From Pseudomonadota bacterium (GTDB taxonomy: Bacteria; Pseudomonadota; Gammaproteobacteria; Steroidobacterales; Steroidobacteraceae): DNA of 64,000 nucleotides. The notes beneath the pieces are model-generated. The model searched no databases, was not told where the DNA came from, and was given only the letters and a program-made list of their open reading frames with translations. Location: positions 44,924-108,923 of the forward strand of contig JAJZDW010000009.1 in the NCBI GenBank assembly GCA_021851405.1. Reading direction: 5' to 3'. Both the position numbers and the translations under genes were made by a program. Shown piece after piece: positions 34,433 through 45,366 of the stretch; position 1 is the first letter of the stretch, and each line of letters opens with the position of its first letter.

Positions 34433-34474
34433 TGAGTCCCGGCGGCGCCGTGTCCACGGCGCCGCCGGGACTCA
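34433..34474. terminator. Perfect 20-bp hairpin directly after metK
   Basis: Two 20-nt arms pair perfectly around a 2-nt loop, ending 3 bp from the metK stop and about 33 bp before the riboswitch. It lacks a T-tract but is very stable. It may separate metK from ahcY expression, protect the metK 3' end, or act as a partial terminator. Confidence 0.65.
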
Positions 34475-34477
34475 GAT

Positions 34478-35649
<1,172 letters not shown>

Positions 35650-35650
<1 letters not shown>

Positions 35651-36702
35651 CAGTTCGTTCCCGTGAAGAGTTCAGTTTCAGAGGATGGGGACGCGGCCGG
35701 CCCGGGGAAGGCGGCCCGTGCCGCGTCGGCCCCGAAGCTCTCGCTCATCCGCTCGGCGATGGCCGCGCGCGAAAGCCGGTGATTCTGCGTTCCCCGCGAC
35801 TCGATCTTGATCGCGCCCATGAGCGCCGCGACCTGCCCGGTGGTTTCCCAGTCGAGCCCGTGCAGCAGGCCGTAGAGCAGACCGGCCCGGTAGGCGTCCC
35901 CGCAGCCGGTCGGATCAACCACCGCACGGGTCTTGGCGCAGGGAATGTCGATGCGCCGCCCGCCGGTGAAGATGCTCGAGCCCTGCGCCCCGCGCGTGAC
36001 GATGAGCGCCTCGACGCGCTCGGCGACCTGCGCGCCGTTCAGGCCCGTCCTCTGCTGCAGCATCTGCCACTCGTAATCGTTGACCGCCACCCAGGTGGCC
36101 TGTTCGATGAAGCGCGCAAGCTCCGCACCATTGAACATCGGCAGCCCCTGGCCGGGGTCGAACATGAACGGAATGCCGGCCGCGGCGAACTCGGCCGCAT
36201 GCTCGATCATCCCAGCCCGCCCGTCCGGCGCGATCACCCCGAGCGTCATGCCGTGCGCCGCGCTCACCTTGTTCAGGTGCGAATGTTGCATCGCCCCGGG
36301 GTGAAAGGCGGTGATCTGGTTGTCGTCCAGATCGGTCGTGATGAACGCCTGCGCCGTCAGCTCCTGCTCGACCACGCGCACGTGCTCGAGTGGAACGCCG
36401 GTGGCCTCGAGCCACGCGCGGTACGGCCCGAAGTCGCTGCCGACGGTCGCCATGGGCGAGCCGACGTCGCCGAGCAGGCGCATGTTGTAGGCAATATTGC
36501 CCGCGCAGCCGCCAAACTCGCGCCGCAGCAGCGGCACCAGGAACGAGACGTTAAGGATATGGATCTGTTCGGGCAGGATGTGGTCGCGGAAGCGGCCCTC
36601 GAAGCGCATGATCGAATCAAACGCCACCGAGCCGCAAATCAACGCTTTGCGGATATTTTTACCGCTGCGTGACACCCCGCCCACCGGGAAAGTTTGTGTC
36701 AT
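35650..36702 (-). CDS. Adenosine kinase-like PfkB-family kinase
   Basis: A 350-residue ribokinase-fold protein. It has the PfkB signature [16 protein letters not shown] near the N-terminus and the C-terminal catalytic signature [16 protein letters not shown] with its base Asp. [13 protein letters not shown] is the usual start of bacterial adenosine-kinase-like proteins encoded with metK and ahcY. It probably phosphorylates the adenosine released by AhcY to AMP, pulling the reversible SAH hydrolysis forward. About 24 residues precede the conserved start, so the true start could be a downstream codon. Substrate inferred from context. Confidence 0.85.
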
Positions 36703-36797
36703 GCCGTGTCAAATCATATGGGTCAGCTGCCGATTCTAACCCAATCGGCCTCCAAACTCCAGGCAGGTTCGCCCCCCCCGAGCGGGGCTGGGGCCGC

Positions 36798-37031
36798 TCA
36801 GGCCGGTTCGGGAGGGGCGGCCGCCAGAGTCTCGACGGCGCGGCGTGCCAGCTCGCTCAGTCCCGCGCCGCCCGTGGCCCGCGCATGCGCGATGATCTGC
36901 CGGCGCATGCGCGGCTCCCAGAAGCGGCGCAGGTGCAGCGCAACATCCTCGGCAGCCTGTGCCGGCGGCGACTCGGTGGCAAAGAACTCGCTGATCTCGT
37001 TCGCCATCTTCACCAGCAGTTCTATGTTCAT
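36798..37031 (-). CDS. fdsD: Formate dehydrogenase delta subunit
   Basis: A 77-residue protein: MNIELLVKMANEISEFFAT...RRFWEPRMRRQIIAHA is the FdsD signature. It is the last gene of fdsGBACD, and its ATG overlaps the fdhD stop. FdsD is needed for maturation or stability of the NAD-dependent molybdenum formate dehydrogenase, probably helping bind the bis-MGD cofactor. Confidence 0.9.
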   Translation of the reverse strand: MNIELLVKMANEISEFFATESPPAQAAEDVALHLRRFWEPRMRRQIIAHARATGGAGLSELARRAVETLAAAPPEPA

Positions 37032-37879
37032 GACGGTAGGTTATCTCCACAATCGACGCGCAGGCGATGCGCATGCGCATACACGACGTGTTGCTGCTCG
37101 CGCGCAAAGGCGATCAGGGTCACGCCCGTCTGCCGAGCGACGCGAACCGCAAGAGCGGTGGGCGCCGACAGCGCCACGACGAAGCGGATGCCCACCGCGG
37201 CGCACTTCTGCACCATCTCGAAGCTCGCGCGGCTGGTGAGCAGCACAAAACCGCCGGCGAGGTCCGCGCCGGCGCGCACCTGCGCGCCGATCAGCTTGTC
37301 GAGCGCATTGTGGCGACCGACATCCTCGCGCACCGTCTCGATGCCCGTTCCGGGCCGGACCCAGGCGGCCGCATGCACGCTGCCGGTAAGCGCATTGAGC
37401 GGCTGGCGCTGCCCGAGTGCCACGATGGCCGCATGCAACTCGCGCACGCTCACGGTCGGCCCGCCGGCGAGCGGCGCCAGCGTGCGCACGGCCTGCTCGG
37501 CCGTCTCCACGCCGCACAGACCGCAGCCGGTGCGACCCGTGAGCCGCCGTCGCCGCTCCAGCAAAGCGGTGAAACGTTCCCAAGCGACGCTTAGGCGGAT
37601 CTCGATCGACTCCCCCGCCAGGCGCACCGTCACACCGCGGATCTCCTCGGGCCGCTCGACCAGTCCTTCACTCAAGGTGAAGCCCACGGCAAAGTCTTCC
37701 AGATCCGCAGGGGTCGCCAGCATCACCCCATGAGGGACATCCTCGTAGACCAGCGCGATCGGCACCTCCTCGGCGACCCGATCCAGGGCGTGCACGAGCG
37801 TGCCGGCGCGCCAGCGCTCGACCTCGAGCTGTACCGCGGTACTCTGCGCATCTGCCGTCCGCTCAGGCATGCACCGCAT
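37028..37879 (-). CDS. fdhD: Formate dehydrogenase sulfurtransferase FdhD/FdsC
   Basis: A 283-residue protein. RTGCGLCGVETAEQ contains the CxxC pair that passes sulfur from a cysteine desulfurase to the molybdenum cofactor. DVGRHNALDKLIG and LTSRASFEMVQKCAAVG are further FdhD signatures. It overlaps the fdsA end by 17 bp and fdsD by 4 bp, so it is translated with them. An in-frame ATG at 37870 is an equally good start. Confidence 0.94.
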   Translation of the reverse strand: MRCMPERTADAQSTAVQLEVERWRAGTLVHALDRVAEEVPIALVYEDVPHGVMLATPADLEDFAVGFTLSEGLVERPEEIRGVTVRLAGESIEIRLSVAWERFTALLERRRRLTGRTGCGLCGVETAEQAVRTLAPLAGGPTVSVRELHAAIVALGQRQPLNALTGSVHAAAWVRPGTGIETVREDVGRHNALDKLIGAQVRAGADLAGGFVLLTSRASFEMVQKCAAVGIRFVVALSAPTALAVRVARQTGVTLIAFAREQQHVVYAHAHRLRVDCGDNLPS

Positions 37880-40712
37880 CGCGCGGACGGGCGGCCGAGC
37901 GCTCCTGCGCGGCGCGTGCGCGCCATGCTTCCGCCTGGGTGATGCGCACCACCTGCACCGCGGTGACCTTGTATTCGGGACAGTTCGTGGCCCAGTCGGA
38001 GTTCTCCGTGGTCACCACGTTGGCCTGGGTCTGCGGGAAGTGGAAGGTCGTGTACACCACCCCGGGGGCGATGCGCGCGCTGACCTGGGCACGCAGCACC
38101 GTCTCCCCGGTGCGGCTGGTCAGGCCCACCCAGTCGCCCTCAGCGATGCCGCGAGCCTCCGCGTCGTGCGGGTGGATCTCAAGCACGTCCTCGGCGTGCC
38201 ACACCACGTTGTCGGTCCGTCGCGTCTGCGCCCCGACGTTGTATTGCGACAGAATCCGCCCCGTCGTGAGAATCAGCGGGAAGCGGCTGTTGACCCGCTC
38301 GCTGGTCGGCACGTACTCGGTCATGTAGAAGCGGCCCTTGCCGCGCACAAACTGCCCGACGTGCATGGTGGGAGTGCCTTCGGGTGCCGCCTCGTTGCAC
38401 GGCCACTGGATGCTGCCCAGCCGGTCGAGCTTCTCATAGGAGACTGCGCTGAAGGTGGGCGTCAGGCGCGCAATCTCATCCATGATCTCGGACGGATGGC
38501 GGTAGTCCATCGGGTAGCCGAGCGCCCTCGAGAGCAGCAGGGTGACCTCCCAGTCGGCGTACCCGGCCCGCGGCGGCATGACCTGGCGGATCCGCGAGAT
38601 GCGCCGCTCCGCGTTGGTGAACGTTCCATCCTTCTCCAGGAACGAGGAACCGGGCAGGAAGACGTGCGCGAACTTCGCCGTCTCGTTCAGGAACAGGTCC
38701 TGCACGATCACGCACTCCATCGCCGCCATGGCGCTCGTGACGTGATGGGTATCGGGGTCGGATTGCACGAAATCCTCCCCCTGCACATACATCGCGCGGA
38801 ACGTGCCGTCGAGCGCCGCTTCGAACATGTTCGGGATGCGCAGTCCCGGCTCCGGGTCGAGCGACACGCCCCAAGCCTGCTCGAACAGACCGCGCACCTG
38901 CGGATCGGACACGTGGCGGTAGCCGCTGAACTCGTGCGGGAAGGAGCCCATGTCGCATGAGCCCTGCACATTGTTCTGACCGCGCAGCGGGTTGACCCCA
39001 ACGCCTTCGCGGCCGAGGTTGCCGGTGGCCATGGCGAGATTGGCGAGCGCCATCACCGCGGTCGATCCCTGGCTGTGCTCAGTCACGCCGAGACCGTAAT
39101 AGATCGCACCGTTGCCGCCCGTGGCATAGAGCCGTGCGGCGCGGCGCACCAATTCGGGCGCCACGCCGGTGGCTTCGGCGAGTGCTTCGGGGGCGTTGCG
39201 CGCCTCGGATACGAACGCCTTCCAACGTTGGTAGGACGGCAGTTCACAACGCTCGGCCACGTACGGCTCGCGCGTCAGTCCCTCCGTCACGATCACGTGC
39301 GCAAGCGCATTGAGCACGGCCACGTTGGTCCCCGGCCGCAGCTGCAGATGCACGTCCGCCTCGATGTGCGGGCTGCGGACCAGCCCGATGGCGCGCGGAT
39401 CGATGACGATGAGCTTGGCGCCCTCGCGCAGCCGGCGCTTCATCTGCGAGGCGAACACCGGGTGGCCATCGGTCGGATTGGCGCCGATGACCAGAATCAC
39501 GTCGGCCTCGGCCACCGAGGTGAACGCCTGCGTGCCGGCGGACTCCCCGAGGGTGCTCTTCAGGCCGTAGCCGGTCGGCGAGTGGCACACGCGTGCGCAG
39601 GTATCGACGTTGTTCGTCCCCAACGCGGCGCGCACCAGCTTCTGCACCAGGAAGGTCTCCTCGTTGGTGCAGCGCGAGGACGTGATGCCGCCGACCGAAT
39701 CGCGGCCGTAGCGCGCCTGGATGCGGCGGATCTCACTTGCAGCATGCGCGATCGCCTCCGCCCAGGACACCTCCTGCCACGGATCCTCGATCTTGGCGCG
39801 GATCATGGGCTTGAGCTGACGGTCCGGGTGCATGGCGTAGCCGTAGGCGAAGCGCCCCTTGACGCAGGCGTGCCCGTGGTTCGCATCGCCATTGCGATTC
39901 GGGACCATCCGCACCACTTGCGGCGCTTCGCTCGTGCCGCCGACCTCGGCGGAGAAACTGCAGCCGACACCGCAGTAGGCGCAGGTGGTCGTCACCGCGT
40001 GGGTCCGCTCCCGGCCGATCGTGAGCGATTTTTCACTCAACGCCGCAGTCGGGCAGGACTCGACGCATGCGCCGCAGGAGACACACTCGGACGCGAGGAA
40101 GGGCTGGCCCTCGCTCGCGACGATCTTCGAGTCGAAGCCGCGCCCCTGCACGGTGAGCGCGAACGTGCCCTGAATGTCATCGCAGGCGCGCACACACCGG
40201 GAGCAGACGATGCACAGCTGCGGATCGAACTGGAAATACGGATTGCTGCGGTCGACCTCGAGCGGCCGGTGCACGGCGCCCGGCGCGTAGGAGCTCTCGG
40301 TCACGCCGACCTGCGCGGCCATCGACTGCAGCTCGCAGTGTCCGTCGGCGGCACAGGTCGCGCACTCGAGCGGATGATCCGAAACGTACAGATCGATGAC
40401 TCCGCGGCGCAGCCGGCTCAAGTGTTGCGATTGCGTGCGCACCTTCATGCCCGCCTCGGCGAGCGTGGTACAGGAGGCCGGATAACCCTTGCGCCCCTCA
40501 ATCTCGACCAGACACAGCCGGCACGAACCGAACGCCTTGAGCGTGTCGGTGGCGCAGAGCTTCGGCACCGCGATGCCGGCGAGCGCCGCGGCGCGCATCA
40601 GCGAGGTGCCCGCCGGCACGCTGATCGCCTGTCCATCGATTTCCACAGTGACCGGCGCGCCGGCGGCAGCCGGCGCGGGCGTGCCCTGATCGTGATAGTC
40701 GATTGCAAACAT
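37863..40712 (-). CDS. fdsA: NAD-dependent formate dehydrogenase alpha (molybdenum) subunit
   Basis: A 949-residue protein. ATG at 40712 has GGAGG eight bases upstream; a TTG six bases earlier is too close to that site. The N-terminal 2Fe-2S domain uses Cys53, 64, 67 and 81. A His-Cys3 cluster lies at 113-126. Two 4Fe-4S clusters follow at Cys167-177 and 210-220, and another at Cys244, 247, 251 and 283. The molybdopterin domain has C376 in ARVCHSPTG as the Mo ligand, so it is a Cys rather than a selenocysteine enzyme. It oxidises formate to CO2 in the cytoplasm, passing electrons to FdsBG. Confidence 0.96.
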   Translation of the reverse strand: MFAIDYHDQGTPAPAAAGAPVTVEIDGQAISVPAGTSLMRAAALAGIAVPKLCATDTLKAFGSCRLCLVEIEGRKGYPASCTTLAEAGMKVRTQSQHLSRLRRGVIDLYVSDHPLECATCAADGHCELQSMAAQVGVTESSYAPGAVHRPLEVDRSNPYFQFDPQLCIVCSRCVRACDDIQGTFALTVQGRGFDSKIVASEGQPFLASECVSCGACVESCPTAALSEKSLTIGRERTHAVTTTCAYCGVGCSFSAEVGGTSEAPQVVRMVPNRNGDANHGHACVKGRFAYGYAMHPDRQLKPMIRAKIEDPWQEVSWAEAIAHAASEIRRIQARYGRDSVGGITSSRCTNEETFLVQKLVRAALGTNNVDTCARVCHSPTGYGLKSTLGESAGTQAFTSVAEADVILVIGANPTDGHPVFASQMKRRLREGAKLIVIDPRAIGLVRSPHIEADVHLQLRPGTNVAVLNALAHVIVTEGLTREPYVAERCELPSYQRWKAFVSEARNAPEALAEATGVAPELVRRAARLYATGGNGAIYYGLGVTEHSQGSTAVMALANLAMATGNLGREGVGVNPLRGQNNVQGSCDMGSFPHEFSGYRHVSDPQVRGLFEQAWGVSLDPEPGLRIPNMFEAALDGTFRAMYVQGEDFVQSDPDTHHVTSAMAAMECVIVQDLFLNETAKFAHVFLPGSSFLEKDGTFTNAERRISRIRQVMPPRAGYADWEVTLLLSRALGYPMDYRHPSEIMDEIARLTPTFSAVSYEKLDRLGSIQWPCNEAAPEGTPTMHVGQFVRGKGRFYMTEYVPTSERVNSRFPLILTTGRILSQYNVGAQTRRTDNVVWHAEDVLEIHPHDAEARGIAEGDWVGLTSRTGETVLRAQVSARIAPGVVYTTFHFPQTQANVVTTENSDWATNCPEYKVTAVQVVRITQAEAWRARAAQERSAARPRDAVHA

Positions 40713-40766
40713 GCTCAAGGCCTCCGACCACGGCGGCGGCGGCGCTCAGCGCCGGCCGCAGGTCCG

Positions 40767-42308
40767 TCAGTGCTGCGCGTGCGCGCTGAAATCGTCCCGA
40801 AAATGCTTCAGTGCGCTCTGGACCGGAAACGGCGTCATGCCGCCGAGGCCGCACAGCGAGCCCTGCAGCATCAACTCGCAGAGCTCCTCGAGCCGCTCCA
40901 GCGCGTGCTCCCCGCCGCGGCCGGCGAGGATGCGATCGAGCAGCTCGACGCCGCGGGTCGACCCGATGCGGCATGGGGTGCATTTGCCGCAGGACTCCAC
41001 GGCGCAGAAGTGCATCGCGTAGCGCGCCATGCGAGCCATGTCCACCGTATCGTCGAACGCGACGATGCCACCGTGGCCGAGCATCGCGCCGCTGGCGGCG
41101 AGCGCCTCGTAATCGATCGGCAGATCGAACTGCGCCGCCGGCACGTACGCCCCGAGCGGGCCGCCGATCTGCACCGCGCGGATCGGCCGGCCGCTCGCCG
41201 AACCGCCGCCGTACTCGTAGAGCAGCTCGCGCAGCGTCAGTCCGAATGCGCGCTCGATGAGTCCACCCCGCTTGATGTTGCCGGCGAGCTGCAGCGGCAG
41301 CGTGCCGCGTGATTTGCCCGTGCCGAAACCGGCGTAGAACTCCGCGCCGCGCGCGAGGATCAGCGGCACGGTGGCGAGCGTGATGACGTTGTTGACCACC
41401 GTGGGGCAGCCAAACAGCCCCTTCACCGCCGGCAGCGGCGGACGCACGCGCACCTCACCGCGCCGGCCCTCCAGGCTCTCGAGCATGGAGGTCTCCTCGC
41501 CGCAGATGTAGGCGCCCGCACCGAGACGGACCTCAAGCTCGAAGCGCCGCCCACTGCCGAGCACGTCACTGCCGAGATAACCGCCGGCGTAGGCTGCGGC
41601 GATGGCCCGATTCAGCGTGCGCCCGGCGTGCGGATACTCGGCCCGTAGGTAGATGTAGCCCTGGGTCGCACCCACGGCGATGCCGGCGATGCTCATGCCC
41701 TCGATCAGGCTGAGCGGATCGCCTTCCATCAGCATGCGGTCGGAGAACGTACCCGAGTCGCCCTCATCGGCGTTGCAGGTGATGTACTTCTGACCCGGCG
41801 GCTGCCCGAGCACCGTCTTCCACTTGATGCCGGTCGGGAAGGCCGCCCCGCCTCGCCCGCGCAGCCCGGAGCGGGTGATCTGCTCGACGATGTCGGCCGG
41901 GTCCATCGAGAGCGCACGGCGCAGTCCCGCGTAACCCCCGTTCGCCCCATAATCGGCGACGCTGCACGGATCGGTGCGACCGACCCGCTGGAACGTGAGC
42001 CGCTGCTGGCCGCAGAACCACGGCAGCGACTCGAACGCCCCGAGCGCCAGGCGGTGCGCGCCGCCCTCGAGCCAACCGGCCGCAAACAGGCCGGGCACGT
42101 CCGCGGCGCGAACCGGTCCGTAGGCGAGCCGGCCGTGCGGGCCCTCCACCTCCACCAATGGCTCCAGCCAATAGGCGCCCCGCGAGCCGTTGCGCACCAC
42201 GGTGAGGTCCAGATGCCTCGCGGCCGCCTCGCGCCCGATCGCACCGCAGACCGCCTCGGCACCGAGTGCACGCGCGCCGGAATCCCCGGGAACATAGATC
42301 GTGGTCAT
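40767..42308 (-). CDS. fdsB: Formate dehydrogenase beta (NADH/FMN) subunit
   Basis: A 513-residue NuoF-like protein. The N-terminal ~110 residues are a thioredoxin-like domain, followed by the NAD/FMN domain with GLRGRGGAAFPTGIKW and YITCNADEGDSGTFSDR. The 4Fe-4S site is at ESCGKCTPCRIGSTRG. It takes electrons from FdsA and reduces NAD+. It overlaps fdsG by 4 bp and is 54 bp from fdsA. Confidence 0.95.
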   Translation of the reverse strand: MTTIYVPGDSGARALGAEAVCGAIGREAAARHLDLTVVRNGSRGAYWLEPLVEVEGPHGRLAYGPVRAADVPGLFAAGWLEGGAHRLALGAFESLPWFCGQQRLTFQRVGRTDPCSVADYGANGGYAGLRRALSMDPADIVEQITRSGLRGRGGAAFPTGIKWKTVLGQPPGQKYITCNADEGDSGTFSDRMLMEGDPLSLIEGMSIAGIAVGATQGYIYLRAEYPHAGRTLNRAIAAAYAGGYLGSDVLGSGRRFELEVRLGAGAYICGEETSMLESLEGRRGEVRVRPPLPAVKGLFGCPTVVNNVITLATVPLILARGAEFYAGFGTGKSRGTLPLQLAGNIKRGGLIERAFGLTLRELLYEYGGGSASGRPIRAVQIGGPLGAYVPAAQFDLPIDYEALAASGAMLGHGGIVAFDDTVDMARMARYAMHFCAVESCGKCTPCRIGSTRGVELLDRILAGRGGEHALERLEELCELMLQGSLCGLGGMTPFPVQSALKHFRDDFSAHAQH

Positions 42309-42796
42309 TCGTCACCGCCTGCGCCGCTGTCGGCCTGCGCAAGTAGCGCATCGAGGCGCTGCGGTGTGACCCGGCCGTGCGGCTCACCGTCGAGCAGTAC
42401 GGCCGGGGAGCAGGCGCACAGACCGAGGCAGTACACCGGTTCGAGCGAAAAGCGCCCGTCGGGCGTCGATCCGTGCAACGACACCCCGAGACGGGCCTCG
42501 GCGTGTGCGGCGAGCGCATCGGCGCCCATGGCCTGACAGGACTCGGCACGACACAGCTTCAGCACGTGCCGGCCCGGCGGGGTGCTGCGAAAGTAATGGT
42601 AAAAGGTGACCACTCCGTGCACTTCCGCCCGCGACAGGTTCAGTCCCTCGGCGATCGGCCCGATCACCTCCGGCGGGATGAACCCGAACGCGCCCTGGAC
42701 GGCGTGCAACACCTCGAGCAACGGTCCCGGACGGTCCTTGTACTGCGCAAGAATCCGGCGGACGTCGTGCTCCCGATCGAGCGCTGATGTCGGCAT
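42305..42796 (-). CDS. fdsG: Formate dehydrogenase gamma subunit
   Basis: A 163-residue NuoE-like 2Fe-2S thioredoxin-fold protein. FIPPEVIGPIAEGLNLSRAEVHGVVTFYHYF is the family core. The cluster ligands lie in LCRAESCQAMG and YCLGLCACSPAV. First gene of fdsGBACD; its start is coupled to the downstream fdsB by ATGA overlap. Upstream lie 105 bp with a GC-rich dyad (about 42830-42870) and then the fghA 3' end. Confidence 0.94.
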   Translation of the reverse strand: MPTSALDREHDVRRILAQYKDRPGPLLEVLHAVQGAFGFIPPEVIGPIAEGLNLSRAEVHGVVTFYHYFRSTPPGRHVLKLCRAESCQAMGADALAAHAEARLGVSLHGSTPDGRFSLEPVYCLGLCACSPAVLLDGEPHGRVTPQRLDALLAQADSGAGGDE

Positions 42797-42901
42797 GGTT
42801 GATCAGTATACGACCCCAGGCGCTCGACGGGGGGCCGCCGGCGCACGCCGCCGGCGGCGGCACACGCCTGTTCACTTTTCGATACGCCGGCCCAGGCCGC
42901 G

Positions 42902-43759
42902 CTAGCCGTTGAGGATCCGCACGTGGTGGCGCAAGTGATCCTCGATCAGGCCCGCCATGAAGTAATAGCCATGATCGTAGCCTTCGTGGCGGCGCAGCGT
43001 GAGCTTCAGCTCGCTCTGCCGGCAGGCCTGCTCCAGCAGGTGCGGGTGCAGCTGCTCGGCGAGGTACGGGTCGGCGAGCCCCTGATCGACCAGCAGCGGC
43101 GTGCGCCCTGCCCCGTCCGGCACCCGCGCGGCGATCTCGGTGGCGTCGTACTCGGCCCATTGGCCCCGATCGGGGCCGAGATAGCCGCTGAAAGCCTTCT
43201 GCCCCCACGGACACTGGCGCGGCGCACTGATCGGCGCGAACGCCGAGATCGAGCGGTAGATCTGCGGGTTGCGCAGACCGAGCACGAGCGCCCCGTGTCC
43301 GCCCATGGAGTGGCCGAAGATGCCGGTGCGGGCCGGATCGGCCGGGAAATGCGCCCCGATGAGCGCGCGCAACTCCTCGGTGACGTAGCGGTACATGCGG
43401 AAATGCTTCGACCAGGGCGCCTCGGTCGCATCGAGATAGAACCCTGCGCCGACGCCGAAGTCCCAGGATGCGCTCTCCCCGGGCAGATTCAACCCGCGCG
43501 GGCTGGTGTCGGGTGCGACCAGCATCACGCCGAGCTCGGCGGCCACGCGCTGCGCGCCGGCCTTGATCATGAACGTCTCCTCGGTGCAGGTCAGCCCGGC
43601 AAGGAAGTACAGCACCGGGACCGCACCGTGCGCCGCCTGCGGTGGAGTGAACACCGCAAAGCGCATCGCACTCTGGGTGCTGGCCGCCTGGTGGCGGTAG
43701 AAGCCGACGGTGCCGCCGAAGCAGCGGTGCTGGCTGATCGTCTCGAAAGGCTCGCTCAT
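42902..43759 (-). CDS. fghA: S-formylglutathione hydrolase
   Basis: A 285-residue alpha/beta hydrolase. ATG is preceded by GAGGAG. The nucleophile elbow GHSMGGHGALVLG, FLAGLTCTEETF near the N-terminus and the C-terminal GYDHGYYFMAGLIEDHL (catalytic His) are those of esterase D/FrmB. It splits S-formylglutathione to formate and glutathione in formaldehyde detoxification. The formate it makes can be oxidised by the Fds enzyme encoded next. The matching glutathione-dependent formaldehyde dehydrogenase is not in the window. Confidence 0.95.
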   Translation of the reverse strand: MSEPFETISQHRCFGGTVGFYRHQAASTQSAMRFAVFTPPQAAHGAVPVLYFLAGLTCTEETFMIKAGAQRVAAELGVMLVAPDTSPRGLNLPGESASWDFGVGAGFYLDATEAPWSKHFRMYRYVTEELRALIGAHFPADPARTGIFGHSMGGHGALVLGLRNPQIYRSISAFAPISAPRQCPWGQKAFSGYLGPDRGQWAEYDATEIAARVPDGAGRTPLLVDQGLADPYLAEQLHPHLLEQACRQSELKLTLRRHEGYDHGYYFMAGLIEDHLRHHVRILNG

Positions 43760-43804
43760 CGTATGCTCCTCTTACCGGCTCAAGGCACTCTCGCGGCGGC
43801 GCGC

Positions 43805-45337
43805 TCAGTCGTGCTGTGCACCGCGCCCCAGCGCCGCACCGGGGCGCACCGCCACCGGCGAGGCGCTCTGCCAGCCGCCCCCGAGCGCCTTGTACAGGCG
43901 GACCAGGTCAAGCGACACGGCCGTCGTGGCGCTCGCCAGCGCCAGCTCGCTCTGCTGTTCCGTTCGCTCGGCATCGAGCACCACGATGAAGTTGGCGACG
44001 CCGCTGGTGTAGCGCTGCCGGGCCAGGGCGAGCGCATTGCGGCTCGAGCGCACGGCCGCCTCGAGCGCGACGCGCTGACGCTGATCGGCGCCGTAGGCGG
44101 CGAGCGTATCCTCCACCTGGTTCAGCGCATTGAGCACCGTGCGCGCGTAGCCCACCGCCGCTTGCTTGGCCTGCAGTCGCCGCAAGTGCACGGTGGCGCG
44201 GATCCGTCCGCCCTCGAAAATCGGCAGGTCGATCGCCGGACCGAAGCTCGCGAAGTGACTCGCGGTGTCGATGAGCTGGCTCAGGCCCTGGGACTGAAAA
44301 CCACCGCCGGCCGTGAGCGTGATGCGCGGGAAGAACTCCGAGACCGCCACACCGATCTCGGCCGTCGCGGCGTGCAGGTTGGCCTCGGCGGCAAGAATGT
44401 CCGGACGGCGGCGAAGCAGATCGGACGGCAGGCCGATCGGCACCACCGGCGGCACCGGCGGCACCGGCCGCGCGTGCACCAGCTCGGTGCGCAGCGCCTC
44501 CGGCGGACGAGCCATGAGTTTGCTCAGCTGGTTGATGTCGAGCGTGATCTGCTCATCGGCGAGCGGCAGTTGCGCGCGGGTGGTATTGAGCTCAGTCGCG
44601 GCATTCTGTACATCGAGGTCGGAAGTCAGCCCGGCGTCGTAACGGTCGCGGGTCAGCTTCAGCAGCGCCCGCTGCGTCGCGAGCGTGCGCTCGAGGATCG
44701 CTTTGCGCAGCTGCGCCCCGCGCAGCTCCATATAGGTCTGCGCCACGTCGCTCACCATGGTGAGCGCCACGCCGCGCGCGTCGTAGACCGCAGCCTGAGT
44801 CTGCGCATGGGCCGCCTCGATCGCCCGGCGCGTGCCGCCGAACAGGTCGAGCCCCCAGGAGAGTCCGAGACCCAACTGGTACTGGTTGTATGGGTTGGTG
44901 ATGTTCGAGGGCAGGCCCGGGAACTTGCCGCTGAAGAGGAATCCGTTCGGCGTGTTGGTGCTGACCCGCTGCCGGCTCCAGGAGGCGTTCGCCGAGAGGC
45001 TCGGCCAGAGCGCCCCGGAGAGCACCTGGGTCTGCGCCTCGGCCTCGCGCACGCGCAACACCGCCTCGCGCACATCCAGGTTCTGTGCGGCCGACTGGCG
45101 CACCAGCGTGCTCAGCAGCGAATCGTGAAACTCCGTCCACCAGGCGATGCTCGCCGGCTCGCCTGAGCTGACGTGCGAGGCACCCTCGGTGCCGTTGTGC
45201 TCGGCGGTCGCGGACCAATGCGCCGGCACGTGGGCCTTGGGCTTGACGAAGTTCGGCCCGACCGCGCAGCCGCCGAGCAGCAGCGCCGCGGCGGCGGCAA
45301 GCCAGCCTGGGGAGTGAATGGAAGTGAAGCGGGGCAT
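43805..45337 (-). CDS. Outer-membrane efflux lipoprotein (NodT/OprM family)
   Basis: A 510-residue TolC-like protein. The lipobox LLLGGC is near residue 25, and the mature start AVGPNFVKPKAHVP is the classic NodT/OprM opening. Two OEP repeats follow, with AVSEFFPRITLTAGGGFQSQGLSQL in the second. I chose ATG 45337 (GGGAT upstream); ATG 45370 overlaps the permease stop and is possible. The open frame runs far upstream to 47110 through the permease genes, but that part is a shadow. It provides the outer-membrane channel of the adjacent Ybh-like exporter. Confidence 0.9.
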   Translation of the reverse strand: MPRFTSIHSPGWLAAAAALLLGGCAVGPNFVKPKAHVPAHWSATAEHNGTEGASHVSSGEPASIAWWTEFHDSLLSTLVRQSAAQNLDVREAVLRVREAEAQTQVLSGALWPSLSANASWSRQRVSTNTPNGFLFSGKFPGLPSNITNPYNQYQLGLGLSWGLDLFGGTRRAIEAAHAQTQAAVYDARGVALTMVSDVAQTYMELRGAQLRKAILERTLATQRALLKLTRDRYDAGLTSDLDVQNAATELNTTRAQLPLADEQITLDINQLSKLMARPPEALRTELVHARPVPPVPPVVPIGLPSDLLRRRPDILAAEANLHAATAEIGVAVSEFFPRITLTAGGGFQSQGLSQLIDTASHFASFGPAIDLPIFEGGRIRATVHLRRLQAKQAAVGYARTVLNALNQVEDTLAAYGADQRQRVALEAAVRSSRNALALARQRYTSGVANFIVVLDAERTEQQSELALASATTAVSLDLVRLYKALGGGWQSASPVAVRPGAALGRGAQHD

Positions 45338-45366
45338 ACGGCAATCCCTATTCAATGTCACGGTGG

